Source of the DNA: an uncultured Alphaproteobacteria bacterium
Lineage (GTDB): Bacteria > Pseudomonadota > Alphaproteobacteria > HIMB59
Reading direction: 5' to 3'
NCBI GenBank assembly: GCA_902611415.1
Contig: CACLZM010000003.1
Span: 1-64,000 of the forward strand
Length of the DNA: 64,000 nt
Of the stretch, positions 48,113-58,177 are shown one piece after another. Both the position numbers and the translations under genes were made by a program. The notes under the pieces are model-generated. The model was not told the origin of the DNA. It did not search any database and was given only the letters and a program-made list of their open reading frames with translations. Position 1 is the stretch's first letter, and every line of letters begins with the position of its first letter.

Positions 48113-48490
48113 TAAAATTTGAAATAAATTTCAGAAAATTGAAATAGTCATAGAAACTTAAAGGCAAAAAAAAAACTAATTTACATATCTTTCTTATAGG
48201 CATTTTATATGCCTATGAGAAAAATTAAAAATAAAGTTTGTAGTCTTAAAATAAAAAGAATCGTCGAGGAAAAATATTATCCAATATCATTTATTGATAG
48301 GGTAAATGTTATGTATCAATTGAACTCTCAAAAAAAAAATAAAGTGAATGTCACTAACATGAGTAAGCCTTGATACAGCTAACTAAACAAAGTTATTTAA
48401 AACCCATTTCAATCTAATAGTGCTATTATGTCTTTAATTTTTATCCTGAAAGTATTGATAAATAATGAAATTTAACATATTTTAACTCTG
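48113..48490. other. 378-bp intergenic region between znuA and irr
   Basis: Holds a possible 54-codon ORF (48209-48373) and, over its start, a perfect inverted repeat ATAGGCAT-TTTAT-ATGCCTAT (48196-48216). A poly-A stretch lies near 48168. The rest, up to irr, is AT-rich with no clear promoter match; it should contain the irr promoter. Confidence 0.5.
48209..48373 (+). CDS. Possible small basic protein (54 aa)
   Basis: The frame reads MPMRKIKNKVCSLKIKRIVE, then EKYYPISFIDRVNVMYQLNS and a Lys/Asn-rich end. It is basic, without membrane segment or known motif. Its start codon lies in the second arm of a perfect 8-bp inverted repeat, which could be a regulator site or a hairpin covering the start. 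No good Shine-Dalgarno precedes it. Coding status is uncertain; it could be a chance ORF. Confidence 0.3.
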   Translation: MPMRKIKNKVCSLKIKRIVEEKYYPISFIDRVNVMYQLNSQKKNKVNVTNMSKP

Positions 48491-48907
48491 ATGAACTTAT
48501 CAAACGCTTGTAAAAAAGACATTGATGTGGTCTTAGAAAATTGTGGCTGGAGACAGACCAAACAGAGAGTGGTGCTTTTAAAGTCAATTTTTGATGGCAA
48601 TCATAAACATTTTTCTATTAATCAAATTAATGAAATTCTAAAAGACAATAGAAGTTATTTTTCTCTGACTACTCTTTATGAAAATCTAAATACCCTTGTT
48701 GATAAAGGATATTTAAAACAAATCGTTGTTGATAAACAATCATTTTACGACACTAATACTACTGATCATATACATGTTTATAATCAAGAAGAAAACCGTA
48801 TCTATGATTATGACGATTGCAAAGAGCTTCACAAAGATCTTCCTATACCAGCTTGCTTATCACTTCTTGAAGAATATTCACTAGTTATAAATTTAAAAAA
48901 AAAGTAA
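48491..48907 (+). CDS. irr: Irr-type iron response regulator (Fur family)
   Basis: A 138-residue Fur-family regulator. The winged helix reads GWRQTKQRVVLLKSIFDGNHKHFSINQINEIL...FSLTTLYENLNTLVDKGYLKQI, and VDKQSFYDTNTTDHIHVYNQEENRIYDY closely follows the Irr pattern (DTNTxDHHHF). The usual His-His-His patch is DHIHV here. Irr integrates heme and iron status in alphaproteobacteria; the family lacks the Cys pairs of Zur, as here. The next gene encodes a ferric-iron binding protein, a plausible target. Confidence 0.82.
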   Translation: MNLSNACKKDIDVVLENCGWRQTKQRVVLLKSIFDGNHKHFSINQINEILKDNRSYFSLTTLYENLNTLVDKGYLKQIVVDKQSFYDTNTTDHIHVYNQEENRIYDYDDCKELHKDLPIPACLSLLEEYSLVINLKKK

Positions 48908-49012
48908 ATTTTTAATCTGTAGTTCATTTCAGAAATAGTTTTTTTTTATTCATTTGTAACATTCATTTTTTTTTGTATTTAGATTTTTTCAATTTGAGAT
49001 TAGTAATATGAT

Positions 49013-50014
49013 ATGAAAAATTTAATTTCTTTTTTAATAAAGATTTTAGTAATTAATTTCTTTATTGGTTTTAGTGGTGCACATGCGGATGATTTATTAA
49101 AAATTTACTCAGAAAGACAACCAATGTTAATTGAACCTCTTTTAAATGAATTTGAGAGTCAAACTGATATTGATGTTGAATGGATATATTCCAAGAAAGG
49201 CCTAGTTCAAAAAATTATTTTAGAAAAAGATAAGCCTGTAGCTGACGTATTCTTAGCATCAGATATATCAAGATTAATTGATGTAGCTGAAGCAGGAGCC
49301 TCAATTAAAATTAATAATTCTTCTGCTGTGCCCTCTCATCTCCAAAGTGATAATTGGATAGGCCTTACTCAAAGAGCAAGGATTATATACGTGAATAAAG
49401 ATTTAGGTCTTAATGATATTACTTATCATGATTTAGTATCTGAAAAATATAAAGGAAGAATATGTACAAGATCTGGTTTTCACCCATATAATGTTTCATT
49501 GTTTGCATCTTTGATGGCTCATCATGGTGAGGAGTGGTTAGAGAATTATTTGATTAATTTAAAAGCAAATTTAGCTAGAAAACCTCAGGGTAACGACAGA
49601 GACCAAGTCAAAGCAATATATGCAGGGGTTTGTGATCTAAGTATCGGCAACCATTATTATTATTTCAAGATGCTCAATAATGAAGAACAAAAAATATGGC
49701 TAGAGAGAGCAACAATTGTTTTTCCTAACCAAAAGGATAGAGGAACTCATGTTAATATTTCTGGTATAGCTTTACTTAAAGAAAGTTCTAGAGAAAAATC
49801 TGAAAAACTTTTGGATTTCTTAGTTAGTCAAAAAGCTCAGGCCATATACGCAAATGACAATAATGAATTTCCTGTTTCACCCGATGTACCTTTATCTGAT
49901 GGTGTGAATGAATTAGCAGGAGGTGCTAAGTTTGACAATATTGATTTATTAAAAATAGCTGAAAATCGAAAAGCTGTTATTAATATTTTAAATAAAATAA
50001 ATTACGACGAGTAG
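49013..50014 (+). CDS. Ferric-iron ABC transporter periplasmic binding protein
   Basis: A 333-residue class 1 binding protein of the FbpA/FutA type with a signal peptide (about residues 1-25, ending GAHA). The mature start LLKIYSERQPMLIEPLLNEFE, PVADVFLASDISRL, GRICTRSGFHPYNVSLFASL and the paired-tyrosine iron site NHYYYF are family features. It should bind Fe3+ in the periplasm. The permease and ATPase are not adjacent, so they are encoded elsewhere. A strong terminator follows at 50059. Confidence 0.88.
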   Translation: MKNLISFLIKILVINFFIGFSGAHADDLLKIYSERQPMLIEPLLNEFESQTDIDVEWIYSKKGLVQKIILEKDKPVADVFLASDISRLIDVAEAGASIKINNSSAVPSHLQSDNWIGLTQRARIIYVNKDLGLNDITYHDLVSEKYKGRICTRSGFHPYNVSLFASLMAHHGEEWLENYLINLKANLARKPQGNDRDQVKAIYAGVCDLSIGNHYYYFKMLNNEEQKIWLERATIVFPNQKDRGTHVNISGIALLKESSREKSEKLLDFLVSQKAQAIYANDNNEFPVSPDVPLSDGVNELAGGAKFDNIDLLKIAENRKAVINILNKINYDE

Positions 50015-50058
50015 TAGATTTTTTATATTTCAAAGGTTGGTCGCTTCAAATAGGCCCG

Positions 50059-50087
50059 ATGCACCCCATTGGTTAGGGTGCATTTTT
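50059..50087 (+). terminator. Rho-independent terminator after the iron-binding protein gene
   Basis: ATGCACCC (50059-50066) pairs with GGGTGCAT (50076-50083) around a 9-base loop, followed at once by a T-run to 50087. An 8-bp stem with three G-C pairs at the loop end and a U-tail fits intrinsic termination. It separates the iron gene from the folate operon. Confidence 0.82.
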
Positions 50088-50156
50088 CATAAATGAATGT
50101 GAAATTGTAGCAATCGCTTCAGTTGAATAAATAATCTTTATAACTAAAATTTGCTT

Positions 50157-51362
50157 ATGAATAATTCTGAAATACTCAGTGTTTTATTAAATTCTGATAA
50201 AGAATTAATAATTTATAGAAACTCAGATAAAAATAATTTCGAAATATATACGGATTTTGCTGAAAAAGTTAATTTAAATATAGGTAATTTAGATAAGTTT
50301 TTAAATAAATTAGAGCGATTTAAATCAAATAAACCCTATGATTGTTATATTGGCTTCTTCGGTTATGAATTACTTTGTAAGAATATTAATTTAAAAGTAA
50401 ACAAAGATAATTCATCTTTTCCTGAGGGAGTTTTTTTTCGACCACAAACTAAAATAATCTTAGATAAACAAGTTAAAATTGTAACCAAATCTAAATCAAA
50501 ATTACTAAAAGACCTTAAAGCTTTAAATAAAACTACTTTTTCAAATAGCAATAAAATATCTGTAAGTCCAAACGTCCAAGTATATGAAAAAATCTTTAAT
50601 AAATTTAAAAAAAATATAAGGGCTGGTGAAACCTATCAAATAAAAATTGCTCAAAAATATTCGAACAAAAAAGATTTAGATGTAGTGAATTTATTTTTCA
50701 ATTTGATGAAGAAAAATCTTAGTCCAGAGTCTTTTTGTATTAGAACAAATAATTTTAATATAATTAGTTGCTCTCCTGAAAACCTTTTTAAGGTAAAAGG
50801 AAAAAAAATAATCACCTCCCCAATAGCAGGAACAGTAAGTAGAGATAAGGTAAAATCAACAAAAGAGGCTAGAAAGTTTTTTGAAAATAATCAAAAAGAG
50901 GACAAAGAACATAATATGATTGTTGACTTAGAAAGAAATGATTTAAGTCGTATAACTAAGGCAAACACTGTCAAAATTCAAAATTTAAAATTTGTTCAAA
51001 AATACCAATATATTTTCCACAATGTCTCTGAAATTTCAGGAACACTTCTTGATAATGTAAGGTTATCTGCAGTGATTAAGGCGATGATGCCCGGTGGCTC
51101 AGTTATAGGTTGTCCAAAAATTAATACTTTAAAATTACTCAATAAAGAGGAGAAAGAACCAAGAAGAATTTATACTGGTTCTTTTGGTTACTATCGCTCT
51201 AAACAGGATATGAGTTTTAACATAATAATTAGATCTATTTTAAATTTTCAAAAAAATAATGAGGTATTTGCTGCTAGTGGTGTGATTTTAGATAGTACTG
51301 CAAAAAATGAATACCATGAAAATTACTTAAAAGCTAAATCGTTATTGGATTTATTAAAATGA
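50157..51362 (+). CDS. pabB: Aminodeoxychorismate synthase component I (PabB-like)
   Basis: A 401-residue chorismate-utilising enzyme. The C-terminal catalytic region shows IRAGETYQIKIAQ-type GE-YQ motif, SCSPENLF, SPIAGTVSR, KEDKEHNMIVDLERNDLSR and MMPGGSVIGCPK, shared by PabB and anthranilate synthase TrpE. The operon with pabA, pabC and fol genes favours PabB. I use ATG 50157 in place of TTG 50151. Lysine and asparagine are abundant and the N-terminal domain is diverged. Overlaps pabA by 4 bases. Confidence 0.85.
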   Translation: MNNSEILSVLLNSDKELIIYRNSDKNNFEIYTDFAEKVNLNIGNLDKFLNKLERFKSNKPYDCYIGFFGYELLCKNINLKVNKDNSSFPEGVFFRPQTKIILDKQVKIVTKSKSKLLKDLKALNKTTFSNSNKISVSPNVQVYEKIFNKFKKNIRAGETYQIKIAQKYSNKKDLDVVNLFFNLMKKNLSPESFCIRTNNFNIISCSPENLFKVKGKKIITSPIAGTVSRDKVKSTKEARKFFENNQKEDKEHNMIVDLERNDLSRITKANTVKIQNLKFVQKYQYIFHNVSEISGTLLDNVRLSAVIKAMMPGGSVIGCPKINTLKLLNKEEKEPRRIYTGSFGYYRSKQDMSFNIIIRSILNFQKNNEVFAASGVILDSTAKNEYHENYLKAKSLLDLLK

Positions 51363-51925
51363 ACTTACTTTTAATTGACCACGAAGACTCCTTTACTTAT
51401 AACCTCGCACATTTGTTGTCAGGATTTGGTAATTTAGAAGTAAAAAATTTTTATGACATTAAAGAAAAATCTATAAAAAAATCTGACATCATTATTTTTT
51501 CTCCAGGACCAGGGAAGCCCTCAGATTACCCAGTATCACTTGATATTTATAATAATTATAAATCAAAGAAAAAAATAATTGGTATTTGTCTTGGTTTTCA
51601 ACTTATTGCTAATGGAGAGGGTGGAATTATTTCTAAGCAAGAAAAAATATTTCATGGTTATCAGACTTATATTAGAACTAATTCAAAAAGTTTAAGATTT
51701 CCTAATAATGCTTTATATCAAGTAGGTAGATACCATTCTTTAAAACTAAAAGAGCCATTTAATTCCTCTTCAATGCATATTACAATGAGATGTGAAGAAA
51801 CTAATGTTGCAATGTGTTTGGAAAGTCATAAATATGATATTTGTGGTTTACAATTTCACCCAGACTCGTTTTTGACTCCAAATGGCAAACAATTTATTCG
51901 AAAAATCATTCAATATAAAAAATAA
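51359..51925 (+). CDS. pabA: Aminodeoxychorismate/anthranilate synthase glutamine amidotransferase
   Basis: A 188-residue GATase1 subunit. LLIDHEDSFTYNLAHLL opens the domain; FSPGPGKPSD forms the oxyanion strand, Cys is in IIGICLGFQLIA, and the His-Glu pair of the triad region is ICGLQFHPDSF, where the usual Glu of HPES is Asp. It supplies ammonia to PabB. It might also serve anthranilate synthase. Coupled to both neighbours by overlaps. Confidence 0.88.
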   Translation: MNLLLIDHEDSFTYNLAHLLSGFGNLEVKNFYDIKEKSIKKSDIIIFSPGPGKPSDYPVSLDIYNNYKSKKKIIGICLGFQLIANGEGGIISKQEKIFHGYQTYIRTNSKSLRFPNNALYQVGRYHSLKLKEPFNSSSMHITMRCEETNVAMCLESHKYDICGLQFHPDSFLTPNGKQFIRKIIQYKK

Positions 51926-52661
51926 TTCATACTCCTCCTCACAATTTAAGCCACTGTGGGGTCAAAAAGGTGTTTTTACTTCCATACCTGTAATTGGAAA
52001 AACACCAAGGTTAATAGGTTTAAATAAATATTTGAGAACTTTTAACACAACATGTCGGGATTATAAATTTGCTACCAAAATAGATTTAAACATTATCAGA
52101 AGTTTAGTAGGAGCGGATTTAAAGAAAATCAAAAATTTCAATCACTTATTGAGAATAGCAACTAATGGAACAACATTATCAATTTCGTTTAGAAAGAGAA
52201 CAACAACTAAAGACAGTGTCATTGGATTTATAAAAAAATACAAAAGAAGAGACTTTAAAAATAAAAACTTATTTTATAAAAAATTATTAAAATTCATGAG
52301 TGAAATAAATTACTCTGAAAATGAAATTATATTACTAAGAGACGATGAAATTACAGAAGGAGCAGTCACAAATTTAGTTTTTGTAAAGAGAGATAAAATT
52401 TATATTCCCAAAACTGGGTATTATCATGGAAATACTTTGAAGCTTATTGAAGAAATATCAAAATCGAAATTTATTAAAAGAAAAATTTTATTAGAGGATC
52501 TAAAAGAGTACAGTGAGATATTATCGATTGGCTCTGGTAGAGGTATTACCTCAATAAAAAAAATTCAAAGTGTTTTATGGAGGAGAGCGTCTACAAAATA
52601 TTTTCAAAAATTAAAAAAAGATTATGAAACTATGATAAAAAGGAATTATTATGAAATTTAA
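51882..52661 (+). CDS. pabC: Class IV aminotransferase, probable aminodeoxychorismate lyase
   Basis: A 259-residue fold-type IV PLP protein: ILLRDDEITEGAVTNLVFVK followed by IYIPKTGYYHGNTLKLIEE matches the conserved late block (E-G-x-x-x-N-[FIV] ... G-x-x-x-G-x-x-R/K). The order pabB-pabA-this-folP argues for PabC, which releases pyruvate to give 4-aminobenzoate. The sequence is far from the E. coli enzyme and very Lys-rich. The first ATG overlaps pabA by 44 bases, so the true start may lie a little downstream. Confidence 0.72.
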   Translation: MANNLFEKSFNIKNNSYSSSQFKPLWGQKGVFTSIPVIGKTPRLIGLNKYLRTFNTTCRDYKFATKIDLNIIRSLVGADLKKIKNFNHLLRIATNGTTLSISFRKRTTTKDSVIGFIKKYKRRDFKNKNLFYKKLLKFMSEINYSENEIILLRDDEITEGAVTNLVFVKRDKIYIPKTGYYHGNTLKLIEEISKSKFIKRKILLEDLKEYSEILSIGSGRGITSIKKIQSVLWRRASTKYFQKLKKDYETMIKRNYYEI

Positions 52662-53466
52662 TCAACATTCCTTTGCTTTGAAAAAGCCTTTATTAGTGGG
52701 TATATGTAATTTTACACCTGACTCATTTAGTGATGGAGGAAAAACATTTTTACGATCTACTGCATTGAAACATATAAATGCAATGGTTAAAGATGGTGCA
52801 CAAATTATTGATATTGGTGCTGAAAGCACTAGACCAAATAGCGAGCCAATTACATATACTGAAGAAATAAATCGTTTATCCAAAATCTTACCATATTTAA
52901 ACTATAAGAAATACCTTGTCTCTGTGGACTCGTATAAAATTGAATCCCAAGAGTATGCACTGAAAAAAGGTGCCCATATCATTAATGATATTAATGGAGG
53001 ATCAGAAGAGCTATTTAAACTTATAAAGAAATATAACGCAGGACTTTTCTTAATGCATAAAAGAGGAACACCAAAGGAAATGCAAAAAAAACTTAATTCT
53101 AGAGTAAATATGGTAAGAGAATTTGATTATTTTATTAAAAAAAGATTGAAAATACTTAATAAAATGAAGATTAATCTCAAAAAGGTATGGTTTGATCCTG
53201 GTATAGGATTTGGCAAAACACTAAATCAAAATTTACAATTAATGAAATCTTTGAAGAAATTCAGTAGTGCAAATATCCAAGTATTATTGGGATCCTCACG
53301 AAAAAGTTGGATAAACTATATTGACCCATCAAATGCTGATGAAAGGATTGGAGGCTCTTTAGCTTCTGTAGCGCATGCTCTCGAACAAAATATTCATACA
53401 TATAGAATTCATGATGTCAAAGAGACAAATCAAATGATAAAAGTTTTGAAAGCATTAAATAAATGA
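52651..53466 (+). CDS. folP: Dihydropteroate synthase
   Basis: Condenses 4-aminobenzoate with the pterin pyrophosphate; target of sulfonamides. The 271-residue TIM-barrel protein has VGICNFTPDSFSDGGK, DIGAESTRPNSEPI, IINDINGG, LMHKRGTPKEMQ, WFDPGIGFGKT and the phosphate site LLGSSRKSWI. All catalytic loops are intact. Overlaps pabC by 11 bases and folB by 4. Confidence 0.94.
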   Translation: MKFNQHSFALKKPLLVGICNFTPDSFSDGGKTFLRSTALKHINAMVKDGAQIIDIGAESTRPNSEPITYTEEINRLSKILPYLNYKKYLVSVDSYKIESQEYALKKGAHIINDINGGSEELFKLIKKYNAGLFLMHKRGTPKEMQKKLNSRVNMVREFDYFIKKRLKILNKMKINLKKVWFDPGIGFGKTLNQNLQLMKSLKKFSSANIQVLLGSSRKSWINYIDPSNADERIGGSLASVAHALEQNIHTYRIHDVKETNQMIKVLKALNK

Positions 53467-53810
53467 AATTTTTTATTGAAATAGAAGAGCTAAAAGTCGA
53501 CACAATTATTGGAGTGTTCGAAGAAGAAAGGTTAAAACCCCAAACTATATTAATAAGTATAAAATGTCAGTTAGATATTGATCATAATCAAGATCTTGAC
53601 AATATTGAAAATGTTACAAGTTATTCAGATATCAAAAATGAAATAATTAAATTTGTTTCAGCCTCTCAATATAAAACATTGGAAAAATTAATTACAGATC
53701 TTAAAAAACAACTAGATGATAAGTTTCCAATTCAAATAGAAAAATTAGAAATAAATAAAATTGAGATTGCTAAAAAATATAATGCAAAAAAAGTTAGCGT
53801 ATCGATATAA
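53463..53810 (+). CDS. folB: Dihydroneopterin aldolase
   Basis: A 115-residue tunnelling-fold enzyme that cleaves dihydroneopterin. EELKVDTIIGVFEEERLKPQTILISIKCQLD gives the conserved first block with the catalytic Glu, and TSYSDIKNEIIKFVSASQYKTLEKL the second. Sits between folP and folK, overlapping both, as in typical folate clusters. Confidence 0.88.
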   Translation: MKFFIEIEELKVDTIIGVFEEERLKPQTILISIKCQLDIDHNQDLDNIENVTSYSDIKNEIIKFVSASQYKTLEKLITDLKKQLDDKFPIQIEKLEINKIEIAKKYNAKKVSVSI

Positions 53811-54309
53811 ATCATATATTGCTATCGGATCAAATGTAGGCAATTGGAGAAGTAATTTTAACAATGCATTAAACTTAATGAATAAATTCGGTCATGTTAA
53901 AAAGGTCAGTAGGGTTTATTTTACTAAGCCCTTTGGTTTAACCACCCAAAAATATTTTCATAATGCTGCCTTTTTATTCCTTACAAATTTATTTTTTAAT
54001 GAGCTATTTATAAAAATGAGCTCTGTAGAAAAGCAGATTAAAAAAAATAAAATTTTAGAGAATGGGCCAAGAAGAATTGATTTAGATCTTATTCAATTCG
54101 AAAACTTGAAAGTTAAAAATCATTTAATATCAATCCCTCATTCTTCCTCACATTTAAGAGATTTTGTTATACAGCCAGTATTAGACCTCAATCCTAATTT
54201 TATTGATTTAAAAACCCAATATACTTACAAAAGACTCATAAATAATTTAGATGAACGATTTATTATTAAGAAATCTCGTCAAACCCAAGATTATCAAGGA
54301 TTTTTTTAA
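53782..54309 (+). CDS. folK: 2-amino-4-hydroxy-6-hydroxymethyldihydropteridine pyrophosphokinase
   Basis: Pyrophosphorylates the pterin before FolP. The 175-residue protein shows YIAIGSNVGNWRSNFNNAL at the N-terminus, the catalytic NGPRRIDLDLI and IPHSSSHLRDFVIQPVLDLNP. I use ATG 53782; TTG 53761 is in frame but further inside folB. The 3' end overlaps the convergent trpF by 44 bases. Last gene of the folate operon. Confidence 0.9.
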   Translation: MQKKLAYRYKSYIAIGSNVGNWRSNFNNALNLMNKFGHVKKVSRVYFTKPFGLTTQKYFHNAAFLFLTNLFFNELFIKMSSVEKQIKKNKILENGPRRIDLDLIQFENLKVKNHLISIPHSSSHLRDFVIQPVLDLNPNFIDLKTQYTYKRLINNLDERFIIKKSRQTQDYQGFF

Positions 54310-54928
54310 GCTTTTCCTCATCCACACTATTAGATTGTTTTAAACCTGTTGAAATATCAATTCCATGAGGAGTTATTGTTTTAATTGCCTCTTTTATGTT
54401 ATCTATATTTATTCCCCCACCAAGGTAGAGAGGTTTCGCAAAGATCTTTAATTGATTGATTTGTTTTTCACATTCCACAAGAGATTTTTTTTCAATAGTA
54501 TCTTTTCTGTAAATATTTAAATCAAAATAAAAACTACTTATATTATTTAAAATCTCTTCAAAGAAATTATAGTCAAAATTCTCATAATTTACCGAAATTG
54601 AAATTTTTGCATCTGTTTTATTATTAAGCAATTCAATTTCTTCATTTTTATATTGATTAGATATACAAACCTCTTTTATTGCTACATCATTTACGATACT
54701 AATTACTTCTTGCATCTGTATATTTCCAATCAATAAAATTGGATTTAATTTTAAATTATAGGATGCAATAGTCAGTTCTTGAATTTCTTTAGTACTAAGT
54801 GTATTTGGGCCATATAAGTAATCACTTACAAGGCCCACCCTACTTACAGAGTACTTTTGAATTACTTCTAAAGATTTTTGATCTGTAATACCACAAACTT
54901 TAAGTTGGATATTACCATAATTGAACAT
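54266..54928 (-). CDS. trpF: Phosphoribosylanthranilate isomerase (diverged)
   Basis: A 220-residue beta-alpha barrel. The catalytic Cys lies in LKVCGITDQKSLEVI, and the C-terminal phosphate-binding loops read LYLGGGINIDNIKEAI and HGIDISTGLKQSNSVDEEKL, matching TrpF (LAGGL..N, D.SSG.E...G.KD). The middle of the protein is unusually diverged and Asn/Ile-rich. It lies 3 bases downstream of katG with no other trp gene, whereas trpB-trpA are its common neighbours in alphaproteobacteria. Confidence 0.8.
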   Translation of the reverse strand: MFNYGNIQLKVCGITDQKSLEVIQKYSVSRVGLVSDYLYGPNTLSTKEIQELTIASYNLKLNPILLIGNIQMQEVISIVNDVAIKEVCISNQYKNEEIELLNNKTDAKISISVNYENFDYNFFEEILNNISSFYFDLNIYRKDTIEKKSLVECEKQINQLKIFAKPLYLGGGINIDNIKEAIKTITPHGIDISTGLKQSNSVDEEKLKKILDNLGFDEIS

Positions 54929-54931
54929 TAA

Positions 54932-57094
<2,163 letters not shown>

Positions 57095-57187
57095 CTACTT
57101 AATTAATATTGAAGTAATTAAAATTTAACCTGTAAGTAAGTCAACAATACGAATTGTCTCTGTTAATAATTTAAAAAATCCTTGAAA

Positions 57188-57832
57188 TTATTTGCTTTTA
57201 AAGAACTGATTATACAAAATGTAGGCAGCAAACATTCCAATAACTTGACAACTAATAAAAAATATTACGGTGGAGGGATTAATGCCCGTAAATGACTCAG
57301 TAAACATTCTAGCAATTGTTACAGCCGGATTTGCAAAACTTGTAGATGATGTAAATATAAGAGCCGCTGTGATATAAATTCCAACATTAAATGAAACTAC
57401 ATTTTTACCATCTGCTCTCGATAAAAGTATGATCAATAACAATCCAGTTGCAGCAAAAATTTCGGAAATATATATATTAGCTCCACTTCTTATATTTGAA
57501 GAAATTTCAATTACATTTAATCCAAAAATATAATTTGCAAAAAGTGTGCCTAGTACAGCAGCAATAATTTGTATTAGTACATAAAGAAATAAATCCCTAG
57601 AACTCAAATCTTTTTGTAAAAAAAATATAATTGAAACAATAGGATTAAAATGAGCTCCAGAATAATTTGCAAATATTCTTATTATAAAAATTAGTGTGAA
57701 ACCTATTACAACAGCATGACTAAACAAAATTACCATTTGATCATTCGTATATTGCTGTCCTGCTATGCCAGATCCAACAATTGATACTAGTAAAATAAAT
57801 GTGCCTATAAATTCAGATATGTATTTTTGCAT
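57188..57832 (-). CDS. Aquaporin-family channel (MIP)
   Basis: A 214-residue protein with six hydrophobic segments plus two half-helices. The first pore loop reads SGAHFNPIVS, with NPI in place of NPA, and the second FANPAVTIARMFTESFTG. The Arg normally right after the second NPA is Val, as in a bacterial aquaporin subgroup with NPAVTxAR, so the selectivity filter is not that of a classic water channel. Possible solutes are small uncharged molecules; none is indicated. Upstream of katG on the same strand with a 102-bp gap. Confidence 0.83.
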   Translation of the reverse strand: MQKYISEFIGTFILLVSIVGSGIAGQQYTNDQMVILFSHAVVIGFTLIFIIRIFANYSGAHFNPIVSIIFFLQKDLSSRDLFLYVLIQIIAAVLGTLFANYIFGLNVIEISSNIRSGANIYISEIFAATGLLLIILLSRADGKNVVSFNVGIYITAALIFTSSTSFANPAVTIARMFTESFTGINPSTVIFFISCQVIGMFAAYILYNQFFKSK

Positions 57833-57871
57833 TTTTAAAGTCTTAATGTATCATTGCTAAGTTTTAAAGAA

Positions 57872-58177
57872 ATGTATTATGAATTTTTAGTTACATACCT
57901 TGATGCACCATTTCTATTGCTATCTGCTGTAACCACTGGTTTGATAATTCGTATTTTTTATAAACAGTATATGAATACAAAGCTTCCAATGAGGGTAGTT
58001 ATTTCTATAGCTCTTTTTCTTATTAATGCGATTATTTTAGTTCCTGGAATTGTCTTTTTATATAGATGGGTTATGTTATGTGGTTTTTACCAACCAAGCG
58101 GCGTTTTTGAAACAGGGTATGGTTGTAGTGGGGACGTTTTTAGTCTACTTGTTCCAGGGCTTTTTTTACTTTCGTAA
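57872..58177 (+). CDS. Small membrane protein (101 aa)
   Basis: Three or so hydrophobic segments (about residues 10-27, 45-63 and the C-terminus) with two Cys in VMLCGFYQPSGVFETGYGCSGD. No family recognised. I use ATG 57872, which places the charged MYYEF before the first helix; a TTG at 57854 is also in frame. It is divergent from the aquaporin gene, and its last 38 bases overlap the convergent aminotransferase gene, a long overlap that leaves its C-terminus uncertain. Confidence 0.55.
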   Translation: MYYEFLVTYLDAPFLLLSAVTTGLIIRIFYKQYMNTKLPMRVVISIALFLINAIILVPGIVFLYRWVMLCGFYQPSGVFETGYGCSGDVFSLLVPGLFLLS

